Of a stretch of DNA of 22,908 bases, positions 15,175 to 22,908 are shown piece after piece. The stretch covers positions 1-22,908 of the forward strand of contig CAZMOL010000017.1 of NCBI GenBank assembly GCA_964568045.1, written 5' to 3'. A model generated the notes under the pieces. That model made no database searches. It was not told the DNA's origin and saw nothing but the letters and a program-made list of their open reading frames with translations. The DNA comes from CAZDDA01 sp964568045 (GTDB lineage Bacteria; Bipolaricaulota; Bipolaricaulia; UBA7950; UBA9294). Numbering within the stretch: position 1 is the stretch's first letter; each line of letters starts with the position of its first letter. The translations under genes and the position numbers were made by a program.

Positions 15175-15325
15175 ATGACAGACGGGATACGCGTAATTCA
15201 GTACACCTTTGGCCCAATTGGCTGCGCCGTGGTGCATCGTTTGACGGAACCCGGTGGACATCAAGCTAGTCAGCGTCGGAAGGGATTTCGGCGAGACGCT
15301 CAGCGTGGAGATCGTAAATTCGTAG
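15175..15325 (+). pseudogene. frameshifted remnant of an NAD(P)-binding reductase (dihydrodipicolinate reductase-like N-terminus)
   Basis: From 15175 the plus strand reads TDGIRVIQYTFGPIGCAVV, which resembles the first beta-alpha unit of the dihydrodipicolinate-reductase/2,4-diaminopentanoate-dehydrogenase type (expected RV-QYGLGPIG). About 25 codons later the similarity moves to another frame as VDIKLVSVGRDFGETL (from 15254), which matches the following VDID--LVG-DLGE stretch. It stops at 15323-15325. The rest of the roughly 300-350-residue enzyme is absent. The family match is from memory of conserved motifs, so the exact member is uncertain. It lies 55 bases after trpS, in the gene-poor interval. 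Confidence 0.5.
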
Positions 15326-15808
15326 TGGCTGCTGTTTTTCCTAACGCTCGTCGTACGGGGGAGTGAACGATCTCCCCTCATCAAGTAACACATGCCTTTT
15401 CCGTTTAGTCTGCTCCGTGATACCAAAGATCTAGAAGATCGGTCATCAGCGGCTCTTCGCTCAACAGAAATGCTAACAGCCTGAACACTAGATCACTCCA
15501 AGGAATGCAACCACCGACGTGAGGAGCCGCTTGATCTTTCGGAAAAGCCCCATTCATATATCGAGGGAGTACCCCCAGGGGACGGAGTGTTCCGGCCATC
15601 GCTAGGGACGTTAACCTTTACCAGGTGGGCGGCTCTGAAACCGCTGCTGCTTGGAGCAACAACCGCTTTTCAGTACAGTACATCGAATTTGCCTCAAAGC
15701 CACACGAAGTCCAGAGCCATCATCTAGTCTTGTAGCACGCTTACCTGACAGCCGAGCCCACTGTCATGGGGACGATTTCGGAGTCGGTTGCTGCGCCGTT
15801 GACTGCCA
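15326..15808. other. gene-poor interval, no recognisable gene
   Basis: No open frame with both a plausible start and known motifs was found. Small hairpins occur: GGGGAG/CTCCCC around 15357-15376, GATCT/AGATC around 15428-15440, and TGACAG (15746-15751)/CTGTCA (15761-15766). None is followed by a T tract. The stretch may be decayed coding DNA, as the reductase remnant next to it suggests. Confidence 0.45.
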
Positions 15809-17377
15809 TCAGTCGATGTAGCCGAGGCCGCGCAGGCGTTGCTTCAGCTGCTCATCACCGTCCAAATCGAGCTGCTCACCGGGGGAGAGGTGACGATCTC
15901 GGCTTTTCACCCGATCGATCATCCGGCTCAGCTGGTGGTCGAGGGCCTCCGCAATCATGGGGGCCTCCGCGATGATGTTCGAGAGCTCGAGCGGGTCTGA
16001 CTCGAGGTTATACAGCTCCTCGGGCACGTCGTCGATCTTGATCAGCTTGAAGCTGTCCTTGACGATGACGCGGCGCAACGAACGGGCCCGCCGCTGCGAA
16101 GCCATCCGTGGCCGTGTCGTTTCCATAACCCTGACAGAGTGAAGAGCGGGATAGACCTCGGCAGCGGCGGCGTTGTCTTCGGGATCGCAGCTGTCCAACG
16201 TTTTTTGTAGGGCCAACCTGCGGATTTCAACGGTATCCAAACCCGCCTTGATAGCAGATGGACAACCACCCGCATCAAGCAGGGTGTGAAAGATACGCCG
16301 GGTGCTGACCGGTTCACTTACACGCGTCGAGTCGATCTGATCCGGCCAATGAAGCACAAGGGGCACGCGTATCAATTCCTGGTGAGCACCGAAGGAATGC
16401 CCAAAACAGTCGTGGTCACCCAGAGCCTGGCCGTGATCCGCTGTTATGATCGTCAGCACGTTGGCGCGGTTATCTCTCTTGGCCAGTGCATCGAACAGTC
16501 GCCCCAGGTAGTCATCCTGGTACGCAACCTCAGCGTCATACAGCTCATCGAGCACACGGCGCTCCAAGTCCTCTAGAGGGGGATCCAGCAGCGCCTCCCA
16601 GCGATACGCATCTCCTGTCCAGGCGCGTATGATGTCGCGGGTTTCCTTGCAGCTACGCAAGCCGGGAGCGAGTTTGTCAAGGAATTCATCCGGTGGCCGG
16701 AACGGCATGTGCGTCTCCATCAAGTTCAGAAAGAGAAATAGAGGTTTCCGCCTTCGTGCCCTGTTTCGCACCTCCAACAAACGACAGAGATCCTTGACTG
16801 AGCGCTCGTTTTGCCCCTTGGCATTCGCCAGCTTTGCCCACAGTGGTATTGTCCGTGTCCTAAGCGCAATGCGGTACGCAAGATCCGACTGTCCAAGGCG
16901 ATCTTGTATCGGACGGACCACGCGGCGCAGGTGGCAACCAATTCGTTGAACGACTCGTCCCTGACGTCCAGCTGGATGGATTGACGCCTCCAGAACGTTA
17001 GGCAGTGCACCGCTGTAGCTGTAGAACGTGTCAAATCCCCGCGTGAAGCCGTTTTTCAGAACCCCTACGAGTGCGTTGTTTGAAAGGCCAATTGTTCTGT
17101 AGCCGGAAGCACTCAGCACCGCAGCCAGGTGTGGCACATTTGCGTCGAGGGTCTGTCGATACTGGGTTACCCTGTGTGCTGTTGGGTAGAGACCCGTAAA
17201 CAGTGAGGCGTGGGTAGGAATCGTCCACTGAGCAGGCGAAATCGCCTGTTCGAAGAGAGCAGCTTCGCGTGCGAAACTATCCAAGTTAGGTGTAATGGCA
17301 GCCGGGTATCCATAGCACCCCAGCCGGTCGGCCCGCTGCGAGTCGAGAACGATCAGGAGAATGTCTGGCGCTGTCAC
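15809..17377 (-). CDS. sulfatase-superfamily hydrolase or phosphotransferase with Thr at the nucleophile position
   Basis: The 522-aa protein belongs to the sulfatase branch of the alkaline phosphatase superfamily. It shows DILLIVLDSQRADRLGCYGY (5-24) with metal-binding D12, TPNLD, and the C-terminal ADHGQALGDHD followed by GHSFGAHQELIRVPLVL. The site that is C/S-x-P-x-R in true sulfatases reads W-T52-I-P-T-H-ASLFTG, so the residue that would become formylglycine is threonine. No signal peptide or membrane segment is seen, so a cytoplasmic place is likely unless exported another way. The start is the GTG at 17377, five bases after GAAGGAG; the frame extends ten codons further without an RBS. 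It stands alone, without a maturase or transporter next to it. Substrate is unknown: an aryl or carbohydrate sulfate, or a phosphoester, are all possible. Confidence 0.88.
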   Translation of the reverse strand: MTAPDILLIVLDSQRADRLGCYGYPAAITPNLDSFAREAALFEQAISPAQWTIPTHASLFTGLYPTAHRVTQYRQTLDANVPHLAAVLSASGYRTIGLSNNALVGVLKNGFTRGFDTFYSYSGALPNVLEASIHPAGRQGRVVQRIGCHLRRVVRPIQDRLGQSDLAYRIALRTRTIPLWAKLANAKGQNERSVKDLCRLLEVRNRARRRKPLFLFLNLMETHMPFRPPDEFLDKLAPGLRSCKETRDIIRAWTGDAYRWEALLDPPLEDLERRVLDELYDAEVAYQDDYLGRLFDALAKRDNRANVLTIITADHGQALGDHDCFGHSFGAHQELIRVPLVLHWPDQIDSTRVSEPVSTRRIFHTLLDAGGCPSAIKAGLDTVEIRRLALQKTLDSCDPEDNAAAAEVYPALHSVRVMETTRPRMASQRRARSLRRVIVKDSFKLIKIDDVPEELYNLESDPLELSNIIAEAPMIAEALDHQLSRMIDRVKSRDRHLSPGEQLDLDGDEQLKQRLRGLGYID

Positions 17378-17618
17378 AATGGCTCCTTCATAACGACGCC
17401 AGCACAACTCACATTGGTGAAAGTGCTCGCCGGTTCGTCAAACGCACTGCGAAGATCGGCGTGTTGCGCAGTCACAGTAGCGACCAGCTCCTCGACTCCA
17501 CCGAGACAATCCTCCCCACCCCCGGCAATAACACCGACAGCTTTTCACCTGTCGTTTTCTTCATCAATGGTATTCCTTCTGTGTGAATCTCTCCAGCGTG
17601 TCATTGACCGGTTCGTTG
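17378..17618. other. intergenic stretch with possible short-peptide frames
   Basis: On the minus strand an ATG at 17564, preceded by AAGGA, opens a 30-codon frame (MKKTTGEKLSV...). A second frame, open from 17544 to the stop at 17376-17374, encodes up to 56 residues including EDCLGGVEELVATVTAQ and ends overlapping the sulfatase GTG. The second frame has no good start codon near its beginning. The two would form one product of about 65 residues only if a one-base shift joined them. Neither is recognised, so I do not call a gene. Confidence 0.25.
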
Positions 17619-18840
<1,222 letters not shown>

Positions 18841-18854
<14 letters not shown>

Positions 18855-19521
18855 GTCTGTCCTCCTCGATGCAGCCATCTCGCAAGACGACCTCGCGCTG
18901 GGCGCGAGCTGCGATCTCAGACTCGTGGGTAACGATCGCCACGGTTCTCCCCTCTTGGTGCAGCGAGGTGAAGAGCTCGACGATCTCTTCAGAAGTACGA
19001 CTGTCTAGATTCCCTGTTGGTTCGTCAGCGAGGATGAGCCGTGGTGAGTTAACCAGCGCCCGCGCGATGGCCACGCGCTGCGACTCGCCTCCGGAGAGTT
19101 GCGTCGGCTTGTGATGCGCGTGGTCCGCCAGGCCAACACGGTCCAGACAAGCCAAAGCCCGCTCTCGCCGTTCCTTCGGCCGTTCGCCGGCGTAGACCAT
19201 CGGCAGTTCGACGTTCTGCAGCGCGGTCGAGCGCGGAAGGAGGAAGAACTGCTGAAAAGTGAAACCTATCTTCTTGTTTCGGATGTTGGCCAGCTCCTCG
19301 CGGGAGAGAGTTCCCAGGTTCTCGCCGTCGAACAGCGCTTCTCCGCTGGTCGGACGGTGCAGGGCACCGATCACGTGCATAAGCGTTGATTTTCCCGAGC
19401 CCGAGGGGCCGGTGATGGCAACGAACTCGCGCTCGTCGATCCGCAGGTCGATGCCGCGCAGCGCGCGATACACAACCTCGCCCATCGGGTAGTCCTTGGT
19501 AACTTCTTTGAGTTCGATCAT
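18841..19521 (-). CDS. ABC transporter ATP-binding protein, MacB/LolD type
   Basis: The 226-aa ATPase powers the partner permease. Walker A is GPSGSGKST (38-46), the Q-loop glutamine is in FTFQQFFLLP (about 90), the signature is LSGGESQRVAIARAL (142-156), and Walker B is LILADEPTGNLDS (162-174). The switch histidine is in AIVTHE. The arrangement is typical of the LolD/MacB/FtsE group. Here the ATPase and permease are separate polypeptides, unlike the fused E. coli MacB. The ATG at 19521 lies five bases after the adaptor stop with only a weak RBS, and its 3' end overlaps the permease start by 14 bases, so translation is probably coupled through the operon. Confidence 0.94.
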
Positions 19522-19526
19522 CGCGA

Positions 19527-20570
19527 TTACGGCATCCCGGGGCCGAACCCACCCAGTGGCATTCCACCCGGTAGGAATGGCCCGCGCTGCTCCTGCGTGT
19601 TATCCCGTGTCGACTCTGTGCCTGCTGCCAAGTTGAGGAGGACGAGGTCCCCCTCCTTAAGGCCGGTCTGGATCTCGGCGTAGGTGTCGGAGGTCGCCCC
19701 GATTGTCACCGCCTGGGGCGTCGGCTTGTTGTCGACCACCTTCATGACCATCCAGCCGCGAGGGCTCTGGAGCAGACAGGAGATCGGGAGGATCAAGACA
19801 TCGGTGGCCGACGCGGTGGTGATCTCCATCTCGACTGTGTATCCGACGAGGATGGTGGGGTCGGCCTCAGGCAGCCTGCCGGTGACAACGACCACGGTGC
19901 TGTTCCCCTTGGATACGGCCATCCCGCCGACCTCGACGATCTCCACCGTCCACGTCTGATCGGGCAAGGGTTCGATTACCGCTTTCGCCTTCTGGCCAGC
20001 AGTTACCTCAGGGGCGTCGAGCTGGTCGACGGTCGCTTCGACGTAAAGTTCGCTTGTGTCGATCAAGACAAGGCTCCAGTTCTCCGAAGACGTCGTCGCT
20101 TGGTTGATCTCGGTAACGACGCCGGCGAAGGGTGCGCGCAGCGTGGCGTCCTCGTAGTTGGCAAGCGCGATCTGGTGGGAGAGTTCTTTCTCGCGGATGA
20201 CGGCCGGAATCCCTTCGGCCCGAGCTTCCTGCAAGGCCCGCTCGGCCTGCAGCAAAGCGAGTTCCTGTTGCGTGCTGTCGAGTTCGACAAGAACCTGATC
20301 CTGTTCGACGCGCTGGCCAACGCTCACCAGGATCTCGTTCACTCGATCCCCGTCGAACGTAAAGGTGTACTCTTGCTTCGGAACGACCTCGCCGTACACG
20401 GTGAGGGTTCGCGAAATGTCACCACGAACGACTTGGACCGTCGCTTGACCCTTGGCCGTCGTCGCGGATGTACCGTCGGATCGGCTGAGCATGAGACCGA
20501 CGACCGCCCCAACGATGATAATCACGATCAACGCGCTGCCGAGGTACCACGTCCGCCGTTTCATATTCAT
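19527..20570 (-). CDS. membrane fusion protein (periplasmic adaptor) of tripartite efflux, MacA/HlyD family
   Basis: The 347-aa adaptor links the inner-membrane transporter to the outer-membrane channel. An N-terminal membrane anchor (about 7-28, WYLGSALIVIIIVGAVVGLM) is followed by the first half of the barrel-sandwich domain (GEVVPKQEYTFTFDGDRVNEILVSVGQRV). A short alpha-helical hairpin follows (about 100-140), then the second half (TLRAPFAGVVTEI) and a beta-barrel domain. A Gly/Pro-rich end (GGMPLGGFGPGMP) closes the protein. The hairpin is shorter than in E. coli MacA. I start at ATG 20570, which overlaps the channel-gene stop as ATGA and lies about nine bases from GGGAGGA; in-frame ATGs just upstream are too close to that site. 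Confidence 0.9.
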   Translation of the reverse strand: MNMKRRTWYLGSALIVIIIVGAVVGLMLSRSDGTSATTAKGQATVQVVRGDISRTLTVYGEVVPKQEYTFTFDGDRVNEILVSVGQRVEQDQVLVELDSTQQELALLQAERALQEARAEGIPAVIREKELSHQIALANYEDATLRAPFAGVVTEINQATTSSENWSLVLIDTSELYVEATVDQLDAPEVTAGQKAKAVIEPLPDQTWTVEIVEVGGMAVSKGNSTVVVVTGRLPEADPTILVGYTVEMEITTASATDVLILPISCLLQSPRGWMVMKVVDNKPTPQAVTIGATSDTYAEIQTGLKEGDLVLLNLAAGTESTRDNTQEQRGPFLPGGMPLGGFGPGMP

Positions 20571-21958
20571 TTCAACCATTCCTCCCATTCGAGTTTCAGT
20601 CCGAGGCCATCCCGGTACGCTAAGTAGGCGAGCAGGAGTGACGTAATGCGTTCGTCCTTCGTCAGGTCGAACGTCTGCTTGCCTTCGAGGAACTCCTCCC
20701 AGTCCTGCTCGCTGATCGCCCCGGCCTCGCGCTTAGCTTGCATGACCTGTTCTTCCAGCATCCACTTCTCTTCCTCAAGCGGAAGACGGTCAAGGTCTTC
20801 CAAGGATTTCCGAAGTGTGGTTTGTTGATTGAGAATGCTGTTTCTCACTCGTTCCTGCGTGTCCTCCAGGTGTGCCTTGGCAAGATCCACGTTGACCGCA
20901 GCGATGTCAATCTCGAGGAAGCGATCGGGGTTGAATAGGTCGAACGAAATGCCCCAACTGACCTTCCAGCCTACTTCATCGATACCGGCCTGAATCGACA
21001 GCTCCGGTAGCGCATCCGCGCGCGAGGCTCTGAGGGCTTCTTTGGCGTTCGCCACTCCCTGTTGCGCGGCCTGCACGTCGGAAACGCCCACAATGGCCGC
21101 TTGTGGGATCTCCGCTCCGATCACCATCTCGGCTGCTGCCTGTGTAAGGAGGCTGAGAGGAAGCGCAAATGCCACGGCCTCGAATTCTTCTCTGATTCCC
21201 AGCGTGACTCGCCCAAAAGTCTCCTTGTCCGTGACGTAGGCGGTTTCGGCCTGCTCCAACGTGATCTGCGCGTCGAGTACGGCCAGTTCGGCTTCCAGAC
21301 GAGAAGCTTCTCCTTTGATTCCTGCCTCTACTTGTTCTTCCACCTGGGTCAGGTCGGCCTCTGCTAATCGGAGATCCGCCTGTGCCTGGTTGAGGAGCGC
21401 ATTCGTAGAAAGGAGACCACTGTACGCCTCGATGGTGTCAAGCACAATCGTATTGCGGGCCTGCTCCAACGCCAATCGGGCATCGGTCACCGCCTGCTGC
21501 TTTGCGATGAGTTCCTCGGAACCGGCATCGAGTTGTGCCAGATCCAACCGTTGAGAGTAGGCAATCCCCCAACCGGAGTTGCTCCACTCTCCCGTTGCCC
21601 TGTTCCAGCCAAGCCGGAGGTCCGCCGAAAGATTGGTTTGTGTACCCCACGGCAGCGAAACACCGACACCGAATGTCCCTTGAATGTCCTCAGCCAATCC
21701 GCCCGCGGAAAGGTCGGGGGGATTCACTTGCAGGCCGATCGAAGGAACGGTCGACCTTGCCCACGCCGCCTCCAATTGCAGCTCAGCGATCCACAGCTCC
21801 AGCTCGGCATGGCGAACATCGGAGTGATGCTCCAGAGCAAGGACGATCGCCTCGTCAAGCGGAAGCTCAACAGGCCCTGGATTTGATTCGGCAAAGCCGA
21901 TACAAGGGATCAGTAAGAAGATCCCTACCCACAGACATCCAAGCAGTCTTGTTACCAT
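20567..21958 (-). CDS. TolC-like outer-membrane efflux protein
   Basis: The 463-aa protein has a signal peptide (about 1-24, RLLGCLWVGIFLLIPCIGFA). Two repeats of long, Ala/Glu/Gln-rich amphipathic helices follow, typical of the TolC fold: LDEAIVLALEHHSDVRHAELEL opens the first, and a segment with VQAAQQGVANAKEALRASRADALPELSIQAG opens the second. Strand-like segments such as VGVSLPWGTQTNLSADLRLGW would form the membrane barrel. The family trimerises into an outer-membrane duct, so this gene marks the cell as diderm. The ATG at 21958 has GGAGGA about nine bases upstream. It is first in the operon channel-adaptor-ATPase-permease, and its TGA overlaps the adaptor ATG. Confidence 0.9.
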   Translation of the reverse strand: MVTRLLGCLWVGIFLLIPCIGFAESNPGPVELPLDEAIVLALEHHSDVRHAELELWIAELQLEAAWARSTVPSIGLQVNPPDLSAGGLAEDIQGTFGVGVSLPWGTQTNLSADLRLGWNRATGEWSNSGWGIAYSQRLDLAQLDAGSEELIAKQQAVTDARLALEQARNTIVLDTIEAYSGLLSTNALLNQAQADLRLAEADLTQVEEQVEAGIKGEASRLEAELAVLDAQITLEQAETAYVTDKETFGRVTLGIREEFEAVAFALPLSLLTQAAAEMVIGAEIPQAAIVGVSDVQAAQQGVANAKEALRASRADALPELSIQAGIDEVGWKVSWGISFDLFNPDRFLEIDIAAVNVDLAKAHLEDTQERVRNSILNQQTTLRKSLEDLDRLPLEEEKWMLEEQVMQAKREAGAISEQDWEEFLEGKQTFDLTKDERITSLLLAYLAYRDGLGLKLEWEEWLK

Positions 21959-22213
21959 GAGTCTGATTCCTCCATTTCTCGGCGCGTCCACTCATAACCG
22001 TAAACTGAACGTGTTCATCACTCATCATATTGTTCCTTTCCTTGCGATGCGATTGTGTCCTCAACACTTATGGTTGAACCCAGAGACTACCACCTGCAAA
22101 TGAAGCGGCTGGTTCGAAGATGTGGCAATGTTGTGAAGATAGACCTCAAATGCGAGGTTGCGGCTGCAAACACCTTCACAGAACCGCCATCACTTTGAAC
22201 CTCCTTATTCATC
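21959..22213. other. divergent intergenic region between the efflux operon and the LTxxQ gene
   Basis: The regulatory region of the efflux operon must lie here, but no pair of hexamers with proper spacing stood out on the minus strand. A small hairpin ACCTC (22143-22147)/GAGGT (22154-22158) is visible. A short minus-strand frame (MMSDEH..., from 22028, with AAAGGAAC upstream) overlaps the channel gene and is not called. Confidence 0.35.
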
Positions 22214-22243
22214 TTGACTGGCTACTGTGGGCATCAATACACA
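22214..22243 (+). promoter_or_regulatory. candidate promoter of the LTxxQ-protein gene
   Basis: There is a -35 TTGACT (22214-22219, five of six), an 18-base spacer and a weak -10 TACACA (22238-22243). It is followed by AAGGAGG (22250-22256). The weak -10 would suit an activator- or repressor-controlled promoter; the inverted repeat at 22222-22247 covers it. Confidence 0.35.
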
Positions 22244-22247
22244 GTAG
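22222..22247. promoter_or_regulatory. perfect inverted repeat, probable operator (or leader hairpin)
   Basis: CTACTGTG (22222-22229) and CACAGTAG (22240-22247) are perfect 8-base inverted arms separated by ten bases. They lie between the -35 element and the RBS of the LTxxQ gene. The arm spacing, 18 bases centre to centre, suits a dimeric regulator. As RNA it could also fold into an 8-bp stem just before the RBS. Confidence 0.5.
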
Positions 22248-22265
22248 ATAAGGAGGAAACTGAAC

Positions 22266-22908
22266 ATGAAAACGGCAAACCGTGTAGTCTCCTTAGTTGT
22301 CATTCTCGGCCTGCTGGCGATCGTTCCGGCCAGTGCTCAGTTGGACACCACTCAAGACACAGATGCGAGTAACCTCGGTTTGTTGATCACAATCAACAGA
22401 TTGGAGCTGACAACCGACCAAATGCAACAGATCCGCGACATCCTGGCTGGGGTTCTCGATGAGGCCAACGCCCTGAAGGAGAGTCGCAATGCCTTTGAAC
22501 AAGAGATGCTCCGCTTCAACGAAACGGGTGAGGAGCTCGATGTGCTCGTTGAGGCGTTCCGCGGGGAGCAGTCCGTTCAAGCCTCTGCCCTGCAAGAGAA
22601 GGCGCAAGGGGCACTGGAGGATCTCAAAGAGATCCTGACCCTCAAGCAGGGGGAAACCCTCGGCAGTGCATTTGATCACCTACTGGGGATTCGCTTCGGC
22701 ACAATGGCCCTCCAGGAGCACCGATTCCAGGCAGGCCCCCTAGGAATGCGAGGCCGGGCGATGGGGGAGAATCTCCCCTCAGAAATGCGGGAGGAGGCAA
22801 TGGAGCGACTCCGTGCGCACTTCGGCAATGAAGGAGCGCACTCCGACCGCGTCCAGCAATTCCTATCCAATCGTCCGGGATTGCAGGGCCGACTCATGCA
22901 GCGGAATT
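22266..22908 (+). CDS. periplasmic LTxxQ-motif protein, Spy/CpxP-like (3' end cut by window)
   Basis: At least 214 codons are open to the window end. Residues 1-24 are a signal peptide (MKTANRVVSLVVILGLLAIV, then PASA, cleavage before Q25). ELTTDQMQQIRDIL (about 47-60) fits the LTxxQ motif of the Spy/CpxP/ZraP group, small helical periplasmic proteins that buffer misfolded protein or metal stress. The rest is mostly amphipathic helix rich in E, Q and R, with Met- and Arg-rich segments such as LGMRGRAMGENL near residue 160. It is already longer than E. coli Spy (about 160 residues). AAGGAGG lies nine bases before the ATG. It is divergent from a tripartite efflux operon, so a shared envelope-stress regulator is plausible. 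The function is inferred from the motif only. Confidence 0.8.
   Translation, partial: MKTANRVVSLVVILGLLAIVPASAQLDTTQDTDASNLGLLITINRLELTTDQMQQIRDILAGVLDEANALKESRNAFEQEMLRFNETGEELDVLVEAFRGEQSVQASALQEKAQGALEDLKEILTLKQGETLGSAFDHLLGIRFGTMALQEHRFQAGPLGMRGRAMGENLPSEMREEAMERLRAHFGNEGAHSDRVQQFLSNRPGLQGRLMQRN

Noticed and set aside
15357..15376. GGGGAG/CTCCCC hairpin as a trpS terminator
   Set aside because: It is over 230 bases from the trpS stop and no T run follows on the plus strand.
15405..15599. 64-codon minus-strand frame ending LLDLWYHGAD
   Set aside because: It has no convincing RBS, no recognised family, and lies in a stretch that appears decayed. It could be a fragment of an older gene, but I cannot support a call.
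15746..15766. TGACAG/CTGTCA hairpin downstream of the sulfatase gene as a terminator
   Set aside because: The stem is six pairs with a nine-base loop and GGTAAGCG follows on the minus strand, with no T tract.
21867..22067. 66-codon minus-strand frame (internal start MMSDEH at 22028, with a fair RBS)
   Set aside because: Most of it lies inside the outer-membrane channel gene in another frame, and its residues look like a shadow translation.

Overview
The window reads as a piece of a metagenome-assembled or draft bacterial genome, moderately GC-rich, with tightly packed genes, strong AGGAGG-type ribosome binding sites and several GTG or TTG starts. A TolC-type outer-membrane channel with a MacA/MacB-like transporter shows a diderm cell. 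The gene orders glmU-prs-rplY(ctc)-pth and clpC-radA are best known from Firmicutes and related deep lineages. A diderm with Firmicutes-like order fits a candidate phylum such as Bipolaricaulota/Acetothermia, but this is a low-confidence guess. No rRNA, tRNA, CRISPR array or intact mobile element was seen.

Layout. Positions 1-3100 hold a small secreted protein (minus), a flavoprotein disulfide reductase broken by an internal deletion (plus), and a phenylacetate-CoA ligase (minus). Positions 3300-5450 hold a Crp/Fnr-family regulator and a glutamate dehydrogenase, each with a readable promoter and separated by a clear intrinsic terminator. Positions 5577-10183 form a clpC-radA-punA operon. Positions 10255-14012 form a glmU-prs-rplY-pth operon, with stop/start overlap or contact at two junctions. 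It is interrupted by an artefactual 100-N gap whose flanks share exactly 55 bp. The trpS gene diverges at 14130. Positions 15120-15808 are gene-poor and contain a frameshifted remnant of an NAD-binding reductase. A sulfatase-superfamily enzyme with Thr in place of the usual Cys/Ser follows (minus). Positions 17619-21958 carry a four-gene tripartite efflux operon (outer-membrane channel, adaptor, ATPase, permease). It is divergent from a Spy/CpxP-like periplasmic LTxxQ protein that runs off the window and has a perfect inverted repeat in its promoter.

How the genes work together. The glmU operon combines amino-sugar nucleotide supply, PRPP supply and translation quality control. The clpC operon combines proteolysis, recombination repair and purine salvage. 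Gdh and the aryl-acid CoA ligase next to a Crp-type regulator suggest amino-acid catabolism. The efflux operon and LTxxQ protein look like an envelope export or stress module.

No clearly new multi-gene system was found. The observations most worth a second look are: (1) GlmU with catalytic residues of the uridylyltransferase domain replaced while the acetyltransferase domain is intact; (2) the false scaffold gap in rplY; (3) the flavoprotein that has lost its NAD-binding domain; (4) the inverted repeat between the efflux operon and the LTxxQ gene.
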